Shown: positions 8,299 to 15,995 of the stretch, one piece after another
Position numbering within the stretch: position 1 is the first letter of the stretch
Layout: every line of letters begins with the position of its first letter
DNA from: Clostridia bacterium
Lineage (GTDB): Bacteria; Bacillota; Clostridia; Christensenellales; Borkfalkiaceae
Length of the DNA stretch: 55,715 nucleotides
Direction of reading: 5' to 3'
NCBI GenBank assembly: GCA_017467265.1
Contig: JAFTSO010000038.1
Location: 1-55,715, forward strand
Notes under the pieces: generated by a model
The model's database searches: none
What the model saw: only the letters and a program-made list of their open reading frames with translations
Told to the model about the DNA's origin: nothing
Position numbers and translations under genes: made by a program

Positions 8299-9405
8299 AT
8301 GATAGATAAAAATTCCGTATTAGCACAAGAGTTGAAAAAACGTGAATTGCCCGATTTGTTGACTGCGCCAAACGGTGAAAAGGTGACGACGGTGGAGAGA
8401 TGGGAGCGCGAAATGCGCCCGTACTGGAAGAACGTTTTGCTCGAACAATGCTATGGCAAAACGCCCGAGTATGTAAAACCCGAGATTAAAACGGAATGCA
8501 ACAATATCGATTTTGCAGGCAAAGCGGTGTGGGAAACTGTTTCGTTTACGTTCAAGGTAAACGGCAAGGAGCATACCGTTCCCACACAGCTGATTTACCC
8601 TGTCGGGGCAAAGAACGTGCCGTTCTTTGTCTATTTGAATTTCCGTCCCGATATACCCGATCGTTATCTGCCCGTGGAAGAGCTGATCGACAACGGGTTC
8701 GGTATGTTTAGCGTATGCTACAACGACATCACCACGGATAACGGGGATTTTACGACGGGTTTGGCAGGGCTGTTTGAAGAGGAAACGCGCGCGCCGAACG
8801 GTACGGGTAAAATCCGTTATTGGTCGTATATGGCGTCGCAAATGATGGATTATTTACAGACGCGAGAAGAGGCGGATAAAACGGCGATCGGCGTTGCAGG
8901 ACACTCTCGTTTGGGCAAGACGGCGCTGGTGACGGCGGCTTTCGACGAACGTTTTGCGTTCGTATGCTCTAACGATTCGGGGTGTTCGGGGGCGGCGCTC
9001 ACGCGCGGTAGATGCGACGGCGGAGAGCCTGTGGAAGTCATTTGTCGCGTGTTCCCGTACTGGTTCTGCCCGAATTACCACGCGTACGTGGGTAGAGAAA
9101 CGGAAATGCCGTTCGATCAGCACGCATTGTTGGCTTTGGTCGCGCCTCGCGCGGCATATATCGGCGGTGCGATCGAGGACGTATGGGCGGACAATGACAA
9201 TCAGTTCCTTTGCGGCGTTGCGGCGTCGGAAATTTGGGAGCTGTACGGCAAAACGGGTATGATTTCGCCCGATCGTCTGCCTGTGGTCGGCGATACGTGG
9301 ACAGACGGCTTGGTGGGATTCCATCTGCGTTTGGGCAAGCATTATCACAGCCGTACCGATTGGCTGATTTATATGGACGCCGTAAAAAAATTACTGAACA
9401 AATAG
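8299..9405 (+). CDS. Alpha/beta hydrolase of CE15 (glucuronoyl esterase) type
   Basis: 368 residues without signal peptide. The nucleophile elbow is G201-H-S203-R-L-G-K, followed by the CE15-like blocks SNDSGCSGAAL, FPYWFCPNYHAY and PFDQHALLALVAPR, and the C-terminal H342-x-R-x-G-x-H348 with the probable catalytic histidine. CE15 enzymes cleave esters of (4-O-methyl)-glucuronic acid in xylan-lignin complexes. Here the enzyme is cytoplasmic, so it more likely trims esters from imported oligosaccharides. It sits between the GH-like barrel gene and the GH29 gene with tight spacing. The acidic triad member is not identified with confidence, and substrate specificity is inferred. Confidence 0.8.
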   Translation: MIDKNSVLAQELKKRELPDLLTAPNGEKVTTVERWEREMRPYWKNVLLEQCYGKTPEYVKPEIKTECNNIDFAGKAVWETVSFTFKVNGKEHTVPTQLIYPVGAKNVPFFVYLNFRPDIPDRYLPVEELIDNGFGMFSVCYNDITTDNGDFTTGLAGLFEEETRAPNGTGKIRYWSYMASQMMDYLQTREEADKTAIGVAGHSRLGKTALVTAAFDERFAFVCSNDSGCSGAALTRGRCDGGEPVEVICRVFPYWFCPNYHAYVGRETEMPFDQHALLALVAPRAAYIGGAIEDVWADNDNQFLCGVAASEIWELYGKTGMISPDRLPVVGDTWTDGLVGFHLRLGKHYHSRTDWLIYMDAVKKLLNK

Positions 9406-9417
9406 GAGGATAAGAAA

Positions 9418-10695
9418 ATGCGAGTAAAACCGACAAAAGGGCAGATAGAATTTTTGAGTTGGGAATTTGGTGTATTTTTCCATTTTGGTATCCGTAGCTT
9501 TTACCCTGGACATGTCGATTGGGACGGGCGAGAGATGGATGCGAGCGCGTTCAATCCCGACGCACTGGACTGCGAAGAGTGGGTAAAAATGGCAAAGGAC
9601 GTGGGTGCAACGTATGCGATTTTGACGACGAAACATCACGACGGGTTTGCGCTGTGGCCGTCCAAATATTCTCAATACAGCGTAGCGCAGACGCCTTGGA
9701 AAGAAGGCAAAGGCGACGTGGTGCGCGAGTTTGTGAACGCTTGCCGTAAATATGGTATCAAGGTGGGATTGTATTATTCTCCCGCACAATGGGGTTCGCA
9801 CGCGATCAAATTTGAGAACGCCAAGGAATATGACGATTATTTTATCAATCAAATCAGCGAATTGTTAGGTAATTATGGTAAAATCGATTATCTGTGGTTT
9901 GACGGTTGTGGTTCGGAAGGGCACGAATATGACAAAAAGCGTATCGTGGCGGAAATTTTCCGTTTGCAGCCCGAGATCCAGACGTTCTGCGATCCCGAGT
10001 GGATGCCTTGCGTTCGCTGGGTAGGCAACGAAGACGGGTATGCGTCTTTGGACAATCCGCTCGCTGTGTCCGCTTGGGATTTCTCCGAGCTGACGGGCAA
10101 GAGCGTAGAGCTGTCGCAGACGTTCTGTCTGCCTGCGGAGTGCGATTGTAAGCTGCGTGCTACGTGGTTTTACGATCATAATGAAGACACAATCAAATCC
10201 TTGGACGAACTGTTCGGTATGTACGAAGGCTCGGTGGGACGTGGGTCGAACTTTTTGCTTAACGTAGGGCCGGATAATCACGGCAGAATTAATGCGCTGG
10301 ACAAAGCGCGTATGATGGAGCTTGGTCAAAAGATCAAAGACGTTTACGGCAATCCTGCCACCGATTATGAAGAAATCAAACAAGACGGGGACAAATATTC
10401 GATTGCGCGTGCTGATATTGAAGCACTGTTAAAGGATGCTGGAAAGTCAAAACCCGTCAACCGTATCGTGATCACCGAAGATATTACGGACGGTCAGGCG
10501 GTCAAGGGCTTTAAGGTGTACGTGGCTTTGCCCCGATACAGAAACAAAGAGATTTTGGCGTATATCGGTGCGACGATTGGGAATAAAGTCATTTGTCCGA
10601 TCCCCACCGTTTGTCCGTCGAAGATTACGGTGGAGATTACCGACAGCGAAGGGGAACATAAAATCAAGAATATTCAGGCATATTTAGCAAAATAA
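9418..10695 (+). CDS. GH29 alpha-L-fucosidase family enzyme
   Basis: 425 residues. Family signatures run in order: FGVFFHFGIRSF, TTKHHDGFALWPSKYSQYSV, KYGIKVGLYYSP and IDYLWFDGCG, with the nucleophile D162 in the last. A small beta-type C-terminal domain follows (from ~340). No export signal, so it acts on imported fucosides. Retaining alpha-L-fucosidases of this family remove terminal fucose. GGAGG ahead of ATG 9418 gives a clear start. It lies mid-operon. No fucose catabolic genes (isomerase, kinase, aldolase) occur in the window, so the released sugar must be handled elsewhere or the true substrate may differ. Confidence 0.88.
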   Translation: MRVKPTKGQIEFLSWEFGVFFHFGIRSFYPGHVDWDGREMDASAFNPDALDCEEWVKMAKDVGATYAILTTKHHDGFALWPSKYSQYSVAQTPWKEGKGDVVREFVNACRKYGIKVGLYYSPAQWGSHAIKFENAKEYDDYFINQISELLGNYGKIDYLWFDGCGSEGHEYDKKRIVAEIFRLQPEIQTFCDPEWMPCVRWVGNEDGYASLDNPLAVSAWDFSELTGKSVELSQTFCLPAECDCKLRATWFYDHNEDTIKSLDELFGMYEGSVGRGSNFLLNVGPDNHGRINALDKARMMELGQKIKDVYGNPATDYEEIKQDGDKYSIARADIEALLKDAGKSKPVNRIVITEDITDGQAVKGFKVYVALPRYRNKEILAYIGATIGNKVICPIPTVCPSKITVEITDSEGEHKIKNIQAYLAK

Positions 10696-10708
10696 CAGGA
10701 GAAAAATT

Positions 10709-11386
10709 ATGACAGAAACGATAAAAACTTTTACGTTCAACGGCTACACGGGTACGGTCATTATCCCCGAACACCCCAACGGAAAATGGATTTGGAAAAC
10801 GGAGTTTTTATATGCGTTCGATCAGGCGGAAAGAGCGTTGGTCGAACAGGGATATACGCGCGTAAATTATGCAATCTGCGACAAATACGGCAGCTATAAT
10901 GCCGTTCGATTGATGCACAAATTTTATGCCTTTGTCGTGAAAGAATTTGGGTTAAACGAAAAATGCTCGCTGTTTGGATTTAGCCGCGGCGGTCTGTATG
11001 CGTTCAATTTTGCGTTGTTTTATCCCGAGTGTGTGGACAAGGTGTATCTCGACGCGCCCGTTTTGGATTTGAAGAGTTGGCCGCCCAAGGGTAGCGTGGA
11101 GCAGGGACAGATGTTCGAGGAATATGGCTTGAACGCGGACACGCTCCGCACTTTTAAGGGAAATCCTATCGATAATCTGGACGAGTTTTTTGCGCTGAAT
11201 TTGCCCCTGTTATTGATCGCAGGCGGCTGTGACGAGGTGGTGGCGTTTGAGGAAAACTCGGGCAAGCTGATCGAGCATTGTAAAGCCAAGGGAATTGCAA
11301 TCACTTCGATTGTAAAGCCTAAATGCTTGCACCATCCGCACTCGCTCGATGACGTGACACCTATTTTAGATTTTATTAACAAATAA
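10709..11386 (+). CDS. Small alpha/beta hydrolase (esterase-like)
   Basis: 225 residues, cytoplasmic. Nucleophile elbow G90-F-S92-R-G-G, an aspartate in GGCDEVV, and a histidine in the C-terminal CLHHPHS give a complete Ser-Asp-His set. The fold resembles prolyl-oligopeptidase/feruloyl- or acetyl-esterase-type hydrolases. Placed between the GH29 and GH94 genes with a 13-base gap, it probably removes an acyl group from the same oligosaccharide. Exact ester unknown. Confidence 0.75.
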   Translation: MTETIKTFTFNGYTGTVIIPEHPNGKWIWKTEFLYAFDQAERALVEQGYTRVNYAICDKYGSYNAVRLMHKFYAFVVKEFGLNEKCSLFGFSRGGLYAFNFALFYPECVDKVYLDAPVLDLKSWPPKGSVEQGQMFEEYGLNADTLRTFKGNPIDNLDEFFALNLPLLLIAGGCDEVVAFEENSGKLIEHCKAKGIAITSIVKPKCLHHPHSLDDVTPILDFINK

Positions 11387-11397
11387 GAAGGGAAACT

Positions 11398-13770
11398 ATG
11401 AACGACGTAAGGACAAAGGAAACTTTTTACGAGTTTGACGATCAAAATAACGAAATTGTATTCAAAAGACACGATATGCCGTCGCCGTGGATGAACTATC
11501 TGACGAACGGCGAAATGTTCACGATGATGTCGCAGGCAGGCGGCAATCTTTCGTGGTACAAATCGCCGCAAATTTGGCGTATTGGCAGATATAATTTCTA
11601 TAATTTGCCCGTGGATATGAACGGGCTTTTTGTGTATATCAAGGATCTTTCTACGGGTAAAACGTGGAACCCGACTTTTATTCCTTGCAACGAACAACCG
11701 GATACGTGGCGTTCGGCGCACGGGCTTGGCTATACTCGTTTTGCTGCAGAGAAAGACGGATTGAAAGTGTCGCTCACGTGCTTTATCAGCAAGGATAACG
11801 TGCTCATTTACAAGATGGAGCTTTGCGCGGACACGGCGCGGCAGGTGCAAGTATTCGCCTGTCAAGAAATGGGCTTGATGCAATATCTGCGCGAAGTACA
11901 ATGGCAATGCTACGTTAAAAACAGCAACAATATTTTGTACAATGCCGAGCATGACGCACTCGTTTACGAATATTTTCCCGACGGGCAACCCCGTCCCGAT
12001 GAAACGCCGTTCGTATATTTTACGTCGGATACAAAATCGAGCTCGTTCAGCGGTAGCCGCCAGAGCTTTATCGGGCATTATCGCGATCTGAAAAATCCCG
12101 TCGCGATCGAGCGTGGGGATTGTGGCAATACGGAGCTGAAAGGCGGCGAGGCGATGTTCTCGCTCTCCTTTGACCTTCCCTTGCAGGCAGGTAAGGCAGA
12201 GCCTATGAATATCTACCTTGGTACGCTGCAAAAAGACGAAGATTTGGGTACGGTACTTGCTAAAGTGAAGGGGAACGGGTACGCAACGAACGCATTTTCG
12301 TGGTTAAAAAATTACTGGGAAACACGCCTTTCGAGATTCCGCGTAGAGATACCCGATCAGGACAGCGCACGTATGATGAACGTGTGGAATCCTTTGCAGG
12401 CACTCGTCAATTTTTACGTGTGCCGCGAAATCTCCTTCTATGCGACGGGTACGGTGCGTGGCGTAGGGGTGCGCGACGCGTCGCAGGATATTTTGGGCAA
12501 CGTTTTGTACGATTTGCCTGCGGCGAAGAAGAAACTTAAATTGATTATGACGCAGCAGTATAACTGCGGCAAAACGGTGCATTATTTCTATCCCGAAGAA
12601 CGTGCGCCTGCGCTCATTAGCGATCGCAGCGACAATCATCTGTGGATGATCTACACCGCATATCAAATCGTAATGGAAGAAGGAAATACCGATTTTCTGT
12701 TCGAGACCGTCGAGTATTACGACGGCGGCAGCGGTACGGTGTTCGAGCATTTGAAAAAATCTATTGAATTTACCGTCAACAATTTGGGGGTAGACGGGTT
12801 GCCGTTGATGCTCGGATCAGACTGGAACGATATGCTTTCCAACGTCTGCAAAGACGGCAAGGGGGAGAGCGTGTTCGTGTCGCAGATGCTCGTGCTTGCG
12901 TGCAAGCAAATGATCGAGCTGTGCGCCTTGGTAGGCGAAAACCACCCCGAGTATATCGAGATTATCAAAAAGCAAGAGGGAATTTTGAACGATTTTTGTT
13001 GGGATGGGGAGTGGTTTATTCGCGCCGTCACCGACGAAGGTATGAAATTGGGTAAGAAAGGGGACGCGTGTGCGGAGCTTTGGATCAACTCACAGAGTTG
13101 GGCGGTATTCTCCGAAAGTACGACAAAGGATAGGGGTATGTCCGCGATGAACGCGGCAATGGAGCGTTTGGATTGCGGCTATGGCTTGATGAAACTCTAT
13201 CCGCCCTTGCAGAGAAATTATCCGTCCAAGGAGAACGAGCTGACGTTCGCGCAGCCCGGTATCGGGGAGAACGGCGGCGTGTTCTGTCACGCCAACACAT
13301 GGGCAATCATCGCGCAATGTATGCTGGGCAACGGCGAGCAGGCGTATAAAATCTACCAAGATATGATTCCCGATCATATCGTTTCAAAATTCGGGGTAGA
13401 TCTATACAATGCCGAGCCGTACATCTATTCGTCGAATATCCGTGCGCCGATGGCGTTGTCCGCAGGCGCGGCAGGTGTGTCGTGGCTGTCGGGGACGGCA
13501 GCTTGGATGACGATTGCCGTGCAGCAATATATGTTCGGGTTAAAGCCGAAGATGGACGGTTTGGAAATTAAGCCTTGCGTGCCCAACGCTTGGAACACAG
13601 CGAAAGTGCAACGCGTATTCCGCGGCTGCACGTACGATATTACGATCGAGAACCCGTGTGCGTGCGGCAATACGGTGAAGGAAATCTACGTGAACGGCGA
13701 AAAGGTATGCGACAACGTGATCGCCCCGCAGGGCGAACGCCTGACGGTCACCGTCGTGATGGGAAAGTGA
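11398..13770 (+). CDS. GH94 glycoside phosphorylase (cellobiose/cellodextrin phosphorylase-like)
   Basis: 790 residues, close to the usual ~800 of the family. It shows the N-terminal beta-sandwich, then the (alpha/alpha)6 barrel with VRDASQD, the catalytic-acid motif DWND at 475-478 (LMLGSDWNDML) and the following GKGESVFVS block typical of cellobiose phosphorylases, and the late 'NENxLTFxQPGIGENGGVFCHAN'-type phosphate-site region. GH94 enzymes split beta-glucosides with phosphate, releasing glucose-1-phosphate or N-acetylglucosamine-1-phosphate without spending ATP. Cytoplasmic, in line with import of intact oligosaccharides. It comes near the end of the operon, before the transporter. The subtype (cellobiose, cellodextrin, laminaribiose and others) cannot be told by eye. 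Confidence 0.88.
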   Translation: MNDVRTKETFYEFDDQNNEIVFKRHDMPSPWMNYLTNGEMFTMMSQAGGNLSWYKSPQIWRIGRYNFYNLPVDMNGLFVYIKDLSTGKTWNPTFIPCNEQPDTWRSAHGLGYTRFAAEKDGLKVSLTCFISKDNVLIYKMELCADTARQVQVFACQEMGLMQYLREVQWQCYVKNSNNILYNAEHDALVYEYFPDGQPRPDETPFVYFTSDTKSSSFSGSRQSFIGHYRDLKNPVAIERGDCGNTELKGGEAMFSLSFDLPLQAGKAEPMNIYLGTLQKDEDLGTVLAKVKGNGYATNAFSWLKNYWETRLSRFRVEIPDQDSARMMNVWNPLQALVNFYVCREISFYATGTVRGVGVRDASQDILGNVLYDLPAAKKKLKLIMTQQYNCGKTVHYFYPEERAPALISDRSDNHLWMIYTAYQIVMEEGNTDFLFETVEYYDGGSGTVFEHLKKSIEFTVNNLGVDGLPLMLGSDWNDMLSNVCKDGKGESVFVSQMLVLACKQMIELCALVGENHPEYIEIIKKQEGILNDFCWDGEWFIRAVTDEGMKLGKKGDACAELWINSQSWAVFSESTTKDRGMSAMNAAMERLDCGYGLMKLYPPLQRNYPSKENELTFAQPGIGENGGVFCHANTWAIIAQCMLGNGEQAYKIYQDMIPDHIVSKFGVDLYNAEPYIYSSNIRAPMALSAGAAGVSWLSGTAAWMTIAVQQYMFGLKPKMDGLEIKPCVPNAWNTAKVQRVFRGCTYDITIENPCACGNTVKEIYVNGEKVCDNVIAPQGERLTVTVVMGK

Positions 13771-13811
13771 GAAAACAACTTCGCGCGTAATGGCGCATCA
13801 AAGGCAAAATA

Positions 13812-15053
13812 ATGGAAATGCAAAAAAAGAAGAGCGGTGGATTGTTGCTTATCGTGCTCTGCTGGATCGCATACACCTGTGCGTATTTGGGAAAATACAG
13901 CTATTCGTCGAACACGATTAAGGTGATCACTCACTACGGAGTGACGAAGGCGGATGCAGGCTTGATCAGCACGATGTTTTTCATCGCGTACGGAGTAGGG
14001 CAGGTCATCAACGGGCTTTGCTGTAAATTTTATCCTAAAAAATATATGGTGGGCGGAGCGTTGCTCGTGTCTGCGGCGATTAACGGCGTGCTGTATTTGG
14101 ATGTGCCTTTTTGGTCGATCAAATACCTTTGGCTCGTCAACGGGATTGCGCAATCGGTGTTATGGCCGACGCTGGTCCTGACCCTCGGTACGTATTTAAC
14201 GCAAAGCAAATTAAAATCCGCGGTGCTCGTAATGGCGACGACGGTGGCGTTCGGCACAGCGATTGCGTACGCATTGAGCGCGCTGTTCGTGGAATTTTTC
14301 CATTTCAAATATTCGTTTATCACGACGTCGATCGTTTTGGTCGTTGCGGCGGCAATTTGGCTAACGCTTTATAGCAAAGCGGTTCGCAACGCAAAGGCGG
14401 AAATCGTGGAGAAGTCAGACAATGAGCAGGGGCAAACGAGTGCTGTACAAAGCGCATTGACGAGCGGTATTCTCGTTATGCTGGTGTTCTTGGCTCTGTT
14501 TGCAATCGTGAACAATCTTGTCAAAGACGGACTGAACACGTGGGTGCCGAGTATTTTGTACGAAGTGTACGATTTGGACGACAGCCTGTCCATTTTGCTC
14601 ACGATCACGCTAGCGATCGTGGGGATATTCGGATCGTTTATGGCGGTTGCGTTGCATAAAAAGATTAAGAACTTTTTATTGCTTGCAGGGGTGTTGTTCG
14701 CATCGGCGACGGTGTGCATTTTTGCTGTGATTCTGCTCTTTAAGACGAGTTTTTGGTTGGGTATTATCTTGCTGTTTGGATTGATCTCGCTGTTGATGCA
14801 CGGCATCAATAACGTAGTGACGAGTATGGCGCCGCTGTATCTTCGGGATAAGATCAATTCGGGTATGTTGTCAGGGTTGCTCAACGGAGCGTGCTACATC
14901 GGCAGCGCAGTCAGCTCGTATGGGCTGGGTGCGTACGCCGATCATTTCGGATGGACGAGTACCTTTTACCTGCTTTTGGGCTGTTGCGCCGTGCCTGTCG
15001 TTATCAGCGTGATAATGGCGGCTGTGCTGTATCGTATGCATAAGACAAAATGA
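13812..15053 (+). CDS. MFS transporter, OPA/UhpC-like, probable oligosaccharide or sugar-phosphate permease
   Basis: 413 residues with about twelve hydrophobic segments split by a charged central loop (~residues 195-215). The first helices (CAYLGKYSYSSN, ISTMFFIAYGVGQVINGL) resemble the organophosphate:Pi antiporter branch (GlpT/UhpT/UhpC-like). It is the only transporter gene in the locus; no ABC or PTS genes are seen. The start ATG 13812 has only a weak AAAGG site, and a second in-frame ATG lies six bases on. It closes the first operon 42 bases after the GH94 gene and is followed by a strong terminator. Cargo unknown. Confidence 0.82.
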   Translation: MEMQKKKSGGLLLIVLCWIAYTCAYLGKYSYSSNTIKVITHYGVTKADAGLISTMFFIAYGVGQVINGLCCKFYPKKYMVGGALLVSAAINGVLYLDVPFWSIKYLWLVNGIAQSVLWPTLVLTLGTYLTQSKLKSAVLVMATTVAFGTAIAYALSALFVEFFHFKYSFITTSIVLVVAAAIWLTLYSKAVRNAKAEIVEKSDNEQGQTSAVQSALTSGILVMLVFLALFAIVNNLVKDGLNTWVPSILYEVYDLDDSLSILLTITLAIVGIFGSFMAVALHKKIKNFLLLAGVLFASATVCIFAVILLFKTSFWLGIILLFGLISLLMHGINNVVTSMAPLYLRDKINSGMLSGLLNGACYIGSAVSSYGLGAYADHFGWTSTFYLLLGCCAVPVVISVIMAAVLYRMHKTK

Positions 15054-15064
15054 AAAGCGAAAAT

Positions 15065-15105
15065 AAAACCGCCCTGCGTAGGCACTACGCAGGGCGGTTT
15101 TGTCG
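15065..15105. terminator. Bidirectional terminator between MFS and AraC genes
   Basis: A perfect 16-bp stem (15065-15080 with 15086-15101) rich in GC, bracketed by A and T runs, with a five-base loop. It can stop the plus-strand operon and the convergent araC-type gene on the minus strand. Confidence 0.92.
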
Positions 15106-15113
15106 TATAGGCA

Positions 15114-15857
15114 TTACTTTTTCGGGATAACGGAGTGATTGTTGCGATACGCCAAAGGCGCACAGCCGACGTACTTTTTGAACGTTCGTGAAAAGAAATT
15201 ATAATCGGGAAATCCGCTCCGCTCGGCAACGGCTCGCAGGGAAAGGGACACGTCCATCAGCAAAGTCTTCGCCAGCGACAATCGCTGCTCGATCAGGTAG
15301 CGTATCACCGAAACGCCCGTTTCGTCCTTGAAAACCTTCTCTACGTAGGGCACGGAAAAGAATACGTGCTGTGCTACGTTCGCAAGGGTGATCCTTTCGC
15401 GTAAATGCTCGTGCAGGTACGATTTGATTTCTTTTACCAGCGCACTTTCCTTTTGTAGCCGCAATTGATAGCCTATTTCTTCGAGTAGAGAACGGAGCAA
15501 CAAAATTAAACGAGGCTCGGAAAGGTTAAACGTTGTTTTTCGTGCCTCGTCAAAGGCATAGACCGTATGCAAGGCTGCGTTGGAGAGTGTTCCTTGTAGC
15601 AGCAGGGGGAAGATTTCTTGCGCTTCGTCCCAGAAATTATAGCTGACGTATCGGGAATTTTGCACTTCTTCGCGCGTACGCACCGCGCCTTTGGGGACAA
15701 AGATCATATCCCCATCGTGCAGTGTCACGCGCACGCCGTTGACGTGGTAGATCATTTCCCCGTCCAAAAGGATGGTTAAATCGTGAAAAGGCATTTGCAT
15801 TTCTGCCAAGGGGATAACGGTATCGTAGTCGTGTCGGTTATAATAATATAATTCCAT
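15114..15857 (-). CDS. AraC-family regulator with N-terminal cupin domain
   Basis: 247 residues. The N-terminal half is an AraC_binding-type cupin (DLTILLDGEMIYHVNGV, HDGDMIFVPKGAV). The C-terminal ~100 residues hold the two helix-turn-helix motifs (ITLANVAQHVFFSVPYVEKVFKDETG and LRAVAERSGFPDYNFFSRTFKKYVG). Such regulators sense a sugar and activate neighbouring catabolic genes. It is divergent from the GH31 gene and convergent with the first operon, so it is the likely local activator. There is no Shine-Dalgarno before its ATG: the upstream bases on the minus strand are a T-rich run, so it may be another weak leaderless case. The shared upstream stretch (15858-15995) is AT-rich. Confidence 0.88.
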   Translation of the reverse strand: MELYYYNRHDYDTVIPLAEMQMPFHDLTILLDGEMIYHVNGVRVTLHDGDMIFVPKGAVRTREEVQNSRYVSYNFWDEAQEIFPLLLQGTLSNAALHTVYAFDEARKTTFNLSEPRLILLLRSLLEEIGYQLRLQKESALVKEIKSYLHEHLRERITLANVAQHVFFSVPYVEKVFKDETGVSVIRYLIEQRLSLAKTLLMDVSLSLRAVAERSGFPDYNFFSRTFKKYVGCAPLAYRNNHSVIPKK

Positions 15858-15905
15858 AAAAAATAAGATAATGCTAAAAATGTAAGAATAGTATAAGATA
15901 TACCA

Positions 15906-15933
15906 TTGATTGTGGAGCGTTTTATGCTATAAT
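15906..15933 (+). promoter_or_regulatory. Sigma-A promoter of the GH31 gene
   Basis: TTGATT at 15906-15911, 16-base spacer, perfect TATAAT at 15928-15933, about 60 bases ahead of ATG 15996. Confidence 0.7.
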
Positions 15934-15995
15934 GATAGTATAAACGAAAAGTGAGCCGCTGTCAAGCGATAGATAGCGACGAAAAGGAGAAAACT

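Noticed and set aside
11020..12231. 403-codon minus-strand open frame over the alpha/beta hydrolase and GH94 genes
   Set aside because: Composition is shadow-like (Arg, His, Cys rich), and both sense-strand genes have strong family motifs.
15858..15995. CcpA cre site in the AraC/GH31 intergenic region
   Set aside because: No stretch fits the cre consensus well enough; the region is merely AT-rich.
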